Assembly (NCBI GenBank): GCA_900541985.1
Contig: UQLX01000028.1
Coordinates: 1 to 30,426, forward strand
Source of the DNA: an uncultured Blautia sp.
GTDB lineage: Bacteria; Bacillota; Clostridia; Lachnospirales; Lachnospiraceae
Length of the DNA: 30,426 nucleotides
Reading direction: 5' to 3'
Within the stretch, counting starts at the first letter, position 1. Every line of letters begins with the position of its first letter. Of this stretch, positions 22,471 to 29,342 are shown piece after piece. The position numbers were made by a program, and so were the translations under genes. The notes under the pieces were generated by a model that was not told the origin of the DNA, ran no database searches, and was given only the letters and a program-made list of their open reading frames with translations.

Positions 22471-22510
22471 ACGAGCGTGCTTATTTCATGTTTAATATAT
22501 GCACGCTCGT
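22471..22510. promoter_or_regulatory. Second inverted repeat upstream of abiE
   Basis: Perfect 10-base arms ACGAGCGTGC / GCACGCTCGT around 20 A/T-rich bases, including a GTGCTTAT half-site like the operator. It may be a second AbiEi site or a terminator for the preceding chaperone gene. A related element remains at 17770-17827. Confidence 0.6.
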
Positions 22511-22524
22511 CGAGTTTTATTCTG

Positions 22525-22745
22525 TCAAAATTTGTCAAAATCACTTTGCGAAGCTAGCTCTTTGTACGGATAGTCGTCGTTCTGCCGTTCCGTGAACATA
22601 TCATTGACCAACCCGATGGTCAGCAGGTCGAGATCGGCGATGCTGATACCGAGCTGTACACAGCGCAGCAGAAAGAGCGGGGTGGTCATTTCCCGCTCAC
22701 TTTTTCGAGGTTTTTTCTGGATTCCACCTCCGTCTGCACATTCAT
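22525..22745 (-). CDS. Tail assembly chaperone remnant with frameshift (gpGT-like), locus B
   Basis: From an ATG at 22745 (AGGAGG upstream) a 19-codon frame NVQTEVESRKNLEKVSGK corresponds to the last residues of gpG in locus A. It keeps the slippery A-AAA-AAC (22716-22710), after which the -1 frame encodes the same T-domain as locus A, ending SQSDFDKF. About 205 bases are nearly identical to 17834-18055. The gpG body has been deleted, and the start now comes from DNA downstream of a sigma-factor gene. Then comes abiE. Confidence 0.6.
22710..22716 (-). promoter_or_regulatory. -1 ribosomal frameshift site (A-AAA-AAC), locus B
   Basis: Same heptamer, phase and downstream frame as at 18019-18025. 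Confidence 0.65.
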
Positions 22746-22825
22746 AGGTTTTCCTCCTGTCGATGTACTTGAGAGGTGGCTCTCTCATAAAGGCCACCGT
22801 TTTGGGGCAAAAGTTAAGTAGTTCT

Positions 22826-23170
22826 TCAAAAACTTTTTCTCATTTTTTTGAGAGCACCTTTCATCGCATAATGGACAGCAGGCTTTGACATCCCCAGCTC
22901 CTCTGCAATCTCCTGCAGCGTCATACCTTTATAGAAGTAAAGCTGGATCACCTCGGTCTGACGCTCAGTGAGCTTGCTCATAGCCGCGTACAAACGGCGA
23001 AGCTCCCTGTCAGCCAGCATCTCGGCGTTGTCTTCATCCAGAAAATCCACCATAACGGCTGCAGACCAGTCAGAGCCGTCACATTCCAGGGAAACATTTT
23101 CTGAATCTGCCACACGCTTATTCAGGTTATGTAAGCAATCAGTACCACTCCCACTAAGCTGGATTTCCAC
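22826..23170 (-). CDS. Sigma-70-like protein (region 4), start uncertain
   Basis: About 114 aa counted from a GTG at 23170. The C-terminal 60 residues are a sigma region 4 HTH (KLTERQTEVIQLYFYKGMTL then QEIAEELGMSKPAVHYAMKG). There is no region 2, so it belongs with the small phage/ICE-associated sigma-like regulators. The frame is open further upstream to 23281 but enters a terminator hairpin, and no clear ribosome site is present, so the 5' end may be truncated. It lies upstream of the tail-chaperone remnant. Confidence 0.6.
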   Translation of the reverse strand: MEIQLSGSGTDCLHNLNKRVADSENVSLECDGSDWSAAVMVDFLDEDNAEMLADRELRRLYAAMSKLTERQTEVIQLYFYKGMTLQEIAEELGMSKPAVHYAMKGALKKMRKSF

Positions 23171-23258
23171 TACTAAGTAATAACCCAGTATTTCATATTT
23201 TTTAGACGTCTGCGTGATGTAAAGATGCTCTCGGCATCGCTTTTGTAAACTCAGATAA

Positions 23259-23321
23259 CAAAAAAGCCGAGGCAGACCCAAGACAACCTAAACTAAGGTT
23301 ATCTAAAGTCTACCTCGGCTT
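23259..23321 (-). terminator. Terminator after the HTH-nuclease unit
   Basis: Arms AAGCCGAGG-T-AGAC and GTCT-G-CCTCGGCTT (one G-U pair) with a structured loop, then TTTTTTG on the minus strand. A very stable intrinsic terminator, 112 bases after the end of the small overlapping gene. Confidence 0.8.
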
Positions 23322-23357
23322 ACCACGCACACTACGCTTTCCAGCATATCCGGGCAG

Positions 23358-23373
23358 CACCTGCAGGCAGGTG
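23358..23373. other. 16-bp palindrome
   Basis: CACCTGC-AG-GCAGGTG lies in the 111-base gap between the terminator and the small hypothetical gene. Function unknown. Confidence 0.35.
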
Positions 23374-23432
23374 TAAATTCAATCAGGCTGGCTCACACGT
23401 CCTGCGGTAAGTCAAGCGGTTACAGGAAGCAG

Positions 23433-23645
23433 TCACATCCTAAGCTGTTCCTTTTTGTCTTCAAAGGTCATGTACGGACCAGAATAACATTGTTCATTAA
23501 AATCATCCAGGTACTCATACCCCTGCAATTGCCCGTTCTTCACATAGGCAACAGCCTTGCGGCCATTTACAACTGCACGGGTTGCAAGGAGCACCCGCTT
23601 TCCTTGCGACGTATAAATTCCACATTTTGAAATCAATATCCTCAT
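23433..23645 (-). CDS. Hypothetical 70-aa protein coupled to the HTH-nuclease gene
   Basis: Starts MRILISKCGIYTSQGKRVLL, beta-rich in prediction by eye, with no membrane segment. Its ATG overlaps the TGA of the upstream gene (ATGA), so the two are translationally coupled and probably act together, for example as an immunity or accessory subunit. I do not recognise the family. Confidence 0.6.
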   Translation of the reverse strand: MRILISKCGIYTSQGKRVLLATRAVVNGRKAVAYVKNGQLQGYEYLDDFNEQCYSGPYMTFEDKKEQLRM

Positions 23646-24541
23646 CTCCCATCTTGTACCTTAAACACTGACTTTTCTGTTCCATCAATTCGCGGAATAC
23701 AAAATTCATCTTTCACACATCGGTTCACTGGATCAATCAGAATAAAAGAGAAATAATCTCTAATCTTACACCCAGCATAATACTCCCGCGCCTGCTCAAT
23801 CATAGCTACATGGTTTACTACTACCGAAACCTTAATGCCATGCTCACGAGGGCTCTCCATATATGCCATCGCAAACAACTGATTCATCTTGCTAATCGTA
23901 CCTCTGCCGATTCCTGCTGTATAAGACTTGCATTCAAACAGCCATGTATCAATGCCTTCTTGCAAAAGAGCATTTGTCCGAATTGCAAAATCAGCTCTAT
24001 ACTGTTTGGTCCTTGGCCAGATCATATTTTCGTAGGAAACCAGTTCTACAAAATAGCCGTTCATAAGGAATGCGTTCTGCAGCGTTTCCCTGTAATTTTG
24101 CTCTAACATATATCCGGTAAGCGTCTTCGCTGCACTCCTCAGAAACATATCTGACGAATTGGGATCTGGCTCCATATTCTGCTCTTCTGCTATATCCGCC
24201 AAGCCAAAAACAATCTGAGATGGAGAGACAACCGCTCCTTCTGTACCAGCAGGAACAAGTTTCACCATTCCGTTAGCTGCCAACAGCTTCTCCAGTGTGA
24301 CCCCACTGTTCGGATCTGCAGCCTTTGATATCGCCACCAGCACCTCATCAGAACAGGCAGTTGTGTTCTTCATATTGATAATACGGGAGATCGTCGATGT
24401 GTTTACCCCGCACTCATTCGCAAAGTCATTCATCGACCGTTTTCCCTTTGCACTCAAGACCAACTGACTCAGCACTTCCAGGTCAGCCTTTCCCGTCCGA
24501 ATGTAATCAGGAAAGAGATTTGTTATCTTCTTTCTTCCCAT
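23642..24541 (-). CDS. Xre-type HTH protein with a PD-(D/E)XK-like nuclease domain
   Basis: 299 aa from the ATG at 24541, which has GGAGGTGTG upstream. The N-terminal third carries an HTH (KRSMNDFANECGVNTSTISR, about residues 34-53) of the Cro/C1 type. The C-terminal part has a restriction-endonuclease-like core: Asp in YRADFAIR (about 184), then WLFECKSY with E-x-K (about 203-205), then a helix. That is the D...ExK pattern of PD-(D/E)XK nucleases. No methylase is nearby. The product may be a DNA-binding nuclease that also represses its promoter. Nuclease activity is an inference from the motif. Confidence 0.62.
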   Translation of the reverse strand: MGRKKITNLFPDYIRTGKADLEVLSQLVLSAKGKRSMNDFANECGVNTSTISRIINMKNTTACSDEVLVAISKAADPNSGVTLEKLLAANGMVKLVPAGTEGAVVSPSQIVFGLADIAEEQNMEPDPNSSDMFLRSAAKTLTGYMLEQNYRETLQNAFLMNGYFVELVSYENMIWPRTKQYRADFAIRTNALLQEGIDTWLFECKSYTAGIGRGTISKMNQLFAMAYMESPREHGIKVSVVVNHVAMIEQAREYYAGCKIRDYFSFILIDPVNRCVKDEFCIPRIDGTEKSVFKVQDGR

Positions 24542-24558
24542 CGGTGTCACACCTCCTC

Positions 24559-24589
24559 TGTTTATATAGTAACACTGTATTGCATACTC
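24559..24589 (-). promoter_or_regulatory. Promoter of the HTH-nuclease unit
   Basis: On the minus strand TTGACG, 17 bases, TACTAT. Direct and inverted copies of TTGCGTTA occur close upstream, a possible operator set (24598-24655). Confidence 0.55.
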
Positions 24590-24596
24590 GTCAATA

Positions 24597-24656
24597 TTAC
24601 GCAATGATTTTGTTCTATTGCTTTTATTGCGTTACCTAACTCGAAGTTGCGTTATG
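24597..24656. promoter_or_regulatory. Repeated TTGCGTTA/TTACGCAA motifs
   Basis: TTACGCAA at about 24597, TTGCGTTA at about 24628 and again at about 24648 lie just upstream of the HTH-nuclease promoter. Spaced repeats of one 8-mer on both strands suggest binding sites for the HTH protein itself. Confidence 0.5.
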
Positions 24657-24704
24657 CTAAGTCCATGTTACAGCCACAGTTACATCCCATACCATAATAA
24701 AAAG

Positions 24705-24805
24705 GAACAGAAGTTCATTTCCCTATTGACTTCTACAACTTCTTATTGTATTATAGGAACAGAAGTTCACGAACTGTTGTTCTTAGTATATGGGAACAGT
24801 TGTTC
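24705..24805. promoter_or_regulatory. Four GAAC-N4-GTTC operators around the immR-like promoter
   Basis: Boxes lie at 24705-24716, 24757-24768, 24771-24782 and 24794-24805. All fit GAAC-N4-GTTC, the core of the Gram-positive LexA (DinR) box CGAAC-N4-GTTYG. They could be bound by LexA, by the Xre repressor encoded downstream, or both. The second overlaps the predicted transcription start. Confidence 0.75.
24726..24754 (+). promoter_or_regulatory. Promoter of the Xre-ImmA operon
   Basis: TTGACT (24726-24731), 17-base spacer, TATTAT (24749-24754). GAAC-N4-GTTC boxes stand on both sides, giving a leader of about 140 bases before the repressor ATG. Confidence 0.7.
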
Positions 24806-24901
24806 CTTGTCAAGTAGGCTTTACAAAAAAAACTGCTGCTTCTCGCCGGTAACTTTCCCTTCCGGCAAAAAACAGCAAAATATCCCACATGGAGGCATGA
24901 C

Positions 24902-25396
24902 ATGAAAAAAGATACGAACTTACTAGACACACAGGATGTCCGGGCTGAAGCGGCCAGCGCGCTTACACCGAATGCGACCAACGGCGAAAAGATCAAAGCT
25001 CTGCGAACCGCACAAGGTATGAGCATGGCTGAACTCTCCAGACGAGCATCCATGTCTGATCGTGCCATCCGCTATATCGAAGCCGGCGAGCGCGAGCCAA
25101 GCGTGGACGCAATCCAGAAGATTGCCGCTGCTCTTGGTGTCACGACCGACTACTTTATGGATGATGCCACCTTCCAGAAGGAACTCAGCGATGACCAATT
25201 CTACGCTGATGTCCGTAAGAAGTATGGCTCCCGCGGTGTAGCGCAGGCAAAGAAAATAAAAGAACAGACCTCTGCCCTTTTTGCAGGCGGCGAGCTGTCC
25301 GAAGAAGATCAGGCTAATTTCATTAAGGAAATGGAAGCCCTCTTCCTTGACGCAAAAGAAGAGGCAAAAAAGTTTACTCCTAAAAAATATCTGTAA
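24902..25396 (+). CDS. Xre-family repressor (ImmR-like)
   Basis: 164-aa repressor with an HTH_3 domain at about residues 28-82 (GEKIKALRTAQGMSMAELSR then RASMSDRAIRYIEAGEREPS) and a helical C-terminal part (DQFYADVRKKYGSRGVAQAK ... EDQANFIKEMEALFLDAKEE). A GGAGG lies before the ATG. The next gene is an ImmA-type protease, and this pair controls ICEBs1-like elements and phages: the protease cleaves the repressor on damage or signalling. The four upstream boxes suggest it represses its own operon. Confidence 0.82.
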   Translation: MKKDTNLLDTQDVRAEAASALTPNATNGEKIKALRTAQGMSMAELSRRASMSDRAIRYIEAGEREPSVDAIQKIAAALGVTTDYFMDDATFQKELSDDQFYADVRKKYGSRGVAQAKKIKEQTSALFAGGELSEEDQANFIKEMEALFLDAKEEAKKFTPKKYL

Positions 25397-25423
25397 TTGA
25401 ATTGCAGAGGAAAGGAGTCGCTG

Positions 25424-26089
25424 TTGGACAACTTTGCTATTACTGCCGCCGACGCTGTAAGCCGCCGATACAAAAGCAATGACCCGGAAGCTATCATTGC
25501 CCAGCGCGCCATTAAAATTAAAGACATCCGGTTCTGCGAAGAGCTCCTTGGGTTTTACACGGTGCTTCTAAATTGCGAATACATCGGCATCAATCCAAAC
25601 TGCTCAAAGCAGCAACGCAGATCCGCACTGGCTCACGAACTTGGGCACGCTATCTTTGACCGGAAACATGCGGCATCCGGTCAGGCTTTCCAAGATACAT
25701 ATTTTTATAGTCTCAGCAACGCAAAAGCAGAACGCAGGGCGAATACGTTTGCTGCTGAACTGCTATTGTCAGACGATGATGTGCTGAAACCAATCGGCTT
25801 CTATGAATTTAACGCCGACAGACTTCAGATGGAGGCTTCTCTGCCAACCCACTGCTCCAGCACATACCGTGCCTTGAAATACCACGAGCTTCTGCAGGAC
25901 TTTCAATACACGCATACGGGATTCGCCACCCTTGAGGAAATCGCACAGATGGCTGGAATCGAAAAAAACTTTGTTGATTTTAAACTGAACATTCTTATTG
26001 CAAAAGGATATCGGCTTCCCGCTGTGCCGGAGCTTCAGAGCGACTTTCTGAAGGATTCCATGAATAATTGTTCTAAATGTTACGATTAA
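25424..26089 (+). CDS. ImmA/IrrE-family metallopeptidase
   Basis: 221 aa from a TTG at 25424, chosen because AGGAAAGGAG stands 6 bases before it; an upstream TTG at 25397 has no site. The zinc protease motif HELGH (about residues 71-75) lies in RRSALAHELGHAIFDRKH, and the third ligand region is NAKAERRANTFAAELLLS (Glu about 102). Family members cleave Xre-type repressors, presumably the one just upstream. The long C-terminal extension may sense the inducing signal. The final residues CSKC could bind metal. Confidence 0.85.
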   Translation: MDNFAITAADAVSRRYKSNDPEAIIAQRAIKIKDIRFCEELLGFYTVLLNCEYIGINPNCSKQQRRSALAHELGHAIFDRKHAASGQAFQDTYFYSLSNAKAERRANTFAAELLLSDDDVLKPIGFYEFNADRLQMEASLPTHCSSTYRALKYHELLQDFQYTHTGFATLEEIAQMAGIEKNFVDFKLNILIAKGYRLPAVPELQSDFLKDSMNNCSKCYD

Positions 26090-26107
26090 ACATGGAGGTG
26101 ACTGCTT

Positions 26108-26332
26108 ATTAGAGATTGGGGTGAATATGACTTGAACTATTACTTTTGCGATGCTTGCCGCTACTGCTTCTCTGCCGAGGAACGACCTGACCGCTGCCCT
26201 GACTGCGGTGCACAGACCTATAAAGAGAAACCAGCAGTCCGGCAGGCAAATAACCATGAAATAGAAGAACTGCTCAGAATACGGGCGGAAGATAAAGAGA
26301 ATAGCACTCTCCTATCAGGAGAAAATATATAG
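26108..26332 (+). CDS. Small zinc-ribbon protein
   Basis: About 74 aa. Two CxxC pairs (FCDACRY and CPDCGAQ) form a rubredoxin/zinc-ribbon knuckle; the rest is charged helix. No ATG start exists. The frame is open from an in-frame TGA near 26099; an ATT at 26108 is well placed after GGAGG, while a TTG at 26132 lies directly before the first conserved residues. The residues between (IRDWGEYDLNYYFCD) look conserved in type, so I prefer the ATT. Such ribbons often mediate protein or nucleic-acid contacts; function unknown. Confidence 0.6.
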   Translation: MRDWGEYDLNYYFCDACRYCFSAEERPDRCPDCGAQTYKEKPAVRQANNHEIEELLRIRAEDKENSTLLSGENI

Positions 26333-26349
26333 AAAAAGGAAGTGACAAC

Positions 26350-27801
26350 ATGATTGACACGAATAACATAGAAGAACTGCGCTTCCATACTGAAACGCAG
26401 CTTTTTGACCGTAAAAGCGCAAGAATTGACCCGAAAGCTCTGGCCAATCTCATTATCGCTTTTGCTAATGCAGACGGTGGTGATGCTGCCATTGGCATCG
26501 AAGATGACGGTACCATAACCGGCATTGATGGTCAGGACAAGAGAATCAATGAACTGCTCCGCGCTCCATTGGACTATTGTGTTCCCTCTGTCAGTGTTGA
26601 TTCCGAGGTCGTAAACTGTACAGACGCTAAAGGACAATCCAACCATATACTTATCATGCATGTATTTCCAAGTCCGCAGGTTCATGCAAATCAAGCGGAT
26701 GAGGTATATCTGCGTGTTGGAGACAAATCCAAGAAGCTCAACTTTGACCAGCGACTTCAGCTTTTGTATTCCAAGGGTGCTCGTTTCTTTGAGGACACCC
26801 CTGTTCCAAACGCCACCATTGATGATATTGACCTCGATTTTGTAGCCACCTACACAAAGAAAATCGGCTATGGAAGATCTCCGCTGGATTATCTGCGCGG
26901 CAATAAGGATTTTATCATCACGCGCAATGGTACTGAACAGATCATCAGTGCCGCAATCCTGCTCTTTGGAAAAAATCCGCAGCGATTCTTCCCTCGTGCA
27001 AGAGTACGCTTCATCCGCTATGATGGCACAGAAGCAAAAGTTGGCACTGAAATGAATGTCATTAAAGATGTAATCTTCGAGGGCAGGATTCTCGATATGG
27101 TACGGAAGTCCACGGAATTCGTAAAGAGCCAGATCCGCGAGCACTCGTTTCTCGGCAAAGATGGTCTCTTCGTCACTATCCCTGAACTCCCTGAGTTCTG
27201 TTGGACGGAGCTAATTGTTAACGCCATTGCTCACCGCGACTACAACATTACCGGCACCGATATTCAGATTAAAATGTTCGATGACCACATGACTGTAGAA
27301 AGTCCCGGTCAGCTGCCCGGCCTGGTTCGTCCCAATAATATGCGTGAGATGCATTTCTCCCGCAACCCCAAGATCATCGAGTTTTTGCATGTCTATGAAT
27401 ATGTGAAAGAGTTCGGCGAGGGCGTTGACCGTATGTACCGTGAAATGGAAGACGCCGGACTGCCTGATCCAGAATATCACGTTTCCAGCTTTATGCTGTG
27501 TGCTACGTTGAAAAATCAGAAGTGGGTTGCCGCGCATCAGCAGGCAGGACAACTCACCCCTCATGATGCCCCCCATGATACCCCTCATGATGCCCCTCAT
27601 GATGAAGCTACGGTCGAAGATAAAATACTAGCATTCTGTTCTGTTCCTCGTTCCCGTGACGAATTGCTTGAGTATCTTAAGCTATCGGACCGGAAAAATC
27701 TCAGAACAAAATATCTTAATCCGCTCTTAGCTTCTGGACAGCTGAAAATGACTATTCCAGATAAACCGCGTAGTAAGCAGCAAAAGTACGTCAAGGCATA
27801 A
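26350..27801 (+). CDS. AlbA_2/Schlafen-type protein with GHKL ATPase and winged-helix domains
   Basis: 483 aa. An N-terminal AlbA_2 (Schlafen-core) domain covers about residues 1-140 (FDRKSARIDPKALANLIIAF; GIEDDGTITGI). A GHKL-like ATPase follows at about 270-370: N-box ELIVNAIAHRDY, VESPGQLPG and FGEGVDRM. A hinge of four PHD-containing repeats (about 400-418) leads to a winged-helix end (about 425-483). Members are annotated as putative DNA-binding or RecG-like proteins; some AlbA_2 proteins are nucleases in antiviral defence. It is the largest gene of the Xre-ImmA operon and its probable effector. AAAAGGAAG precedes the ATG. Confidence 0.8.
   Translation: MIDTNNIEELRFHTETQLFDRKSARIDPKALANLIIAFANADGGDAAIGIEDDGTITGIDGQDKRINELLRAPLDYCVPSVSVDSEVVNCTDAKGQSNHILIMHVFPSPQVHANQADEVYLRVGDKSKKLNFDQRLQLLYSKGARFFEDTPVPNATIDDIDLDFVATYTKKIGYGRSPLDYLRGNKDFIITRNGTEQIISAAILLFGKNPQRFFPRARVRFIRYDGTEAKVGTEMNVIKDVIFEGRILDMVRKSTEFVKSQIREHSFLGKDGLFVTIPELPEFCWTELIVNAIAHRDYNITGTDIQIKMFDDHMTVESPGQLPGLVRPNNMREMHFSRNPKIIEFLHVYEYVKEFGEGVDRMYREMEDAGLPDPEYHVSSFMLCATLKNQKWVAAHQQAGQLTPHDAPHDTPHDAPHDEATVEDKILAFCSVPRSRDELLEYLKLSDRKNLRTKYLNPLLASGQLKMTIPDKPRSKQQKYVKA
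27555..27606 (+). repeat. Tandem 12-bp repeat in the hinge of the AlbA_2 protein
   Basis: Four units of about CCYCATGATRCC encode alternating (T/A)PHD tetrapeptides. The unit length keeps the frame, so slipped-strand gain or loss would only change hinge length. Confidence 0.8.
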
Positions 27802-27858
27802 ATAAACTCCGTGGCACACCACCACGGAGAAATCTAAACATATAGGAGGACACACAAA

Positions 27859-28050
27859 ATGAAAGCACATAAATATTGGTCCCTCGGCGCACTTGCCTGC
27901 ATGGCAGGATGCTTCTACACGGGCTGCAAGAAACTGATGCAGGCTCACAAGTATTTTGCTTGTGGCTCTCTGGTCTGCATGGGCATGGCAATCTACTCTG
28001 GCCACAAAATTGCACCGAAGAAGAAAAAAGCTGAAAAGCCTGAAAAATAA
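27859..28050 (+). CDS. Small two-helix membrane protein (DUF6219-like)
   Basis: 63 aa: two hydrophobic segments (SLGALACMAGCFYTG, about 8-22, and ACGSLVCMGMAIYSG, about 34-48) with an internal repeat pattern (AHKYW...G and AHKYF...G) and a basic tail KKKKAEKPEK. AGGAGG precedes the ATG. It ends the Xre-ImmA-AlbA_2 operon just before a terminator. Similar small proteins occur in Clostridia; the family assignment is tentative and the role unknown. Confidence 0.65.
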   Translation: MKAHKYWSLGALACMAGCFYTGCKKLMQAHKYFACGSLVCMGMAIYSGHKIAPKKKKAEKPEK

Positions 28051-28058
28051 GAACACAC

Positions 28059-28089
28059 GCCCTCGCCGCTGACAAGCGAGGGCTTTTTT
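28059..28089 (+). terminator. Terminator of the Xre-ImmA-AlbA_2 operon
   Basis: GCCCTCGC / GCGAGGGC, a perfect 8-bp stem with a 9-base loop, followed by TTTTTT. Confidence 0.9.
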
Positions 28090-28105
28090 GAACTCCAGGA
28101 GTTCA
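28089..28105. repeat. 17-bp palindrome, copy 1 (TGAACTCCAGGAGTTCA)
   Basis: Near-complete palindrome between the plus-strand terminator and the minus-strand hypothetical gene. Its exact reverse complement lies at 29809-29825. Confidence 0.7.
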
Positions 28106-28116
28106 ATTTATTTCCG

Positions 28117-28464
28117 TTACAAACTATATACTTCCATCATAAGCCTTATCCCGACTTTCAGACCTTCCTCAAAAGCAGTCTTCTCCCATGCACAGCACAC
28201 TGTCCCCTGTCGGTCCATGATCTTCTCCCAAAGTGGAATCTTATCGCCAACATAGTCATCTACGAGCCTATCCATACCATCTAACCCTCGCAGCCACTCT
28301 TCCAGTTCCTTTTCCTTGGCCTTTGCTGCTTTCCCGGCAACTGTGTTTTTCTCTACTGGGTTGTTCTCCGTGTAATGCTCGTAGATCAGATCCAGCAGAT
28401 TCTCCACTGGCGGGTAATACTCCGGCTCTGTTTTCTTCAAATACTCCTCCAGCATTTCCTTCAA
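28117..28464 (-). CDS. Hypothetical protein (possibly DUF6809)
   Basis: 115-aa acidic, mainly helical protein starting MKEMLEEYLKKTEPEYYPPV, then ENLLDLIYEHYTENNPVE. The wording resembles a family of small Clostridia proteins of unknown function found in phages and mobile elements. The ATG follows a GGATGGTAGC region. No catalytic motif is seen. Confidence 0.6.
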   Translation of the reverse strand: MKEMLEEYLKKTEPEYYPPVENLLDLIYEHYTENNPVEKNTVAGKAAKAKEKELEEWLRGLDGMDRLVDDYVGDKIPLWEKIMDRQGTVCCAWEKTAFEEGLKVGIRLMMEVYSL

Positions 28465-28551
28465 TTTTTCTATAATGCTACCATCCTTCCCAACTGAGAT
28501 TCACATCCTCAGTTACGGCACATATTACCGTAGACTTCTGTACATAGCAAC

Positions 28552-29340
28552 CTATTTTTTGCGGTTTTTCGGATGCCCCATCTTCTCCTTTACCTTGTCC
28601 GGCACATCGATCAGCCCGAACCGATAGAACATCCCATAAATGTAAGTCACGCCCCGGATATCGCCCAGAGCTTTCGGGCGGTCTACCACTTCTCCTTTAA
28701 TATTCTTCAGCGCCAGCAGCACTGAACTCCATGCCAGACTTTTACTCTTCTCCCGGCGGTCGATCCACAGCTCTTTTGTGTACTCACCGTTCCTGCCTTT
28801 TTTAATTTCGTAAGAGAATGGCAATCCAGAGTATGTTTTAAATCCTACCCCGGCATAGGACACAACCATGCCCCAGAAGTTTTCTTCTGTCGGATCAACC
28901 CTCCACCGCTTCATTGCTCTATATCTCCGCTGCCGCTCTGCTCCGACACTGATCTTCTCTTTTTCTGCTGTACTTGGGAAGTACACGCCTTTCTGATATG
29001 GCAGGTACGAGGTGACAGAGGCTTTGGAGAGTTGAAGAGTGTTTGCGGTGGATAGGATCGATTCTTTATAGTTCTGTGTTTTTCGATACTCCTCAAAGGT
29101 ATCCTGTACCTTCTCCGCCACTTCTGATTCATACACACCTGCCGTGATGAGCAGCTTCCGGACTTTGATAGGGTTTACGTTCAGAGCATCGGCGATGGCC
29201 TGCAAGGACATCTCAGAATCATAAAGCGTCACAGCACTTTCCAGCTGCTCTTTCAGATTTTTCCCGGCATCGTACTCCGGCTTCAGCTTCTTCCGGCCGC
29301 CGCCGGGCTTCCGAGATTTATATGCTCTTTTCTCTCTCAT
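28552..29340 (-). CDS. HTH protein with an accessory C-terminal domain
   Basis: 262 aa. A basic N-terminus (REKRAYKSRKPGGGRKKLKP) is followed by an HTH (EMSLQAIADALNVNPIKVRK, about residues 43-62) and a second HTH-like part (STANTLQLSKASVTSYLPYQ, about 97-116). A C-terminal domain (about 150-245) has the pattern F-W-x-x-V...F-x-Y-E-I...WIDRREKS...V-L-L-A-L-K-N...PKALGDIRGVTYIYGMFYRF. The same domain ends the chimeric protein at 20200-20868. The gene overlaps nothing and sits 2 bases from the VOC gene. The function of the domain is unknown to me; sequence-specific binding is plausible. Confidence 0.65.
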   Translation of the reverse strand: MREKRAYKSRKPGGGRKKLKPEYDAGKNLKEQLESAVTLYDSEMSLQAIADALNVNPIKVRKLLITAGVYESEVAEKVQDTFEEYRKTQNYKESILSTANTLQLSKASVTSYLPYQKGVYFPSTAEKEKISVGAERQRRYRAMKRWRVDPTEENFWGMVVSYAGVGFKTYSGLPFSYEIKKGRNGEYTKELWIDRREKSKSLAWSSVLLALKNIKGEVVDRPKALGDIRGVTYIYGMFYRFGLIDVPDKVKEKMGHPKNRKK

Positions 29341-29342
29341 AA

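Noticed and set aside
26218..27144. Minus-strand open frame of 308 codons
   Set aside because: It is opposite the well-supported AlbA_2/GHKL gene and has no family features.
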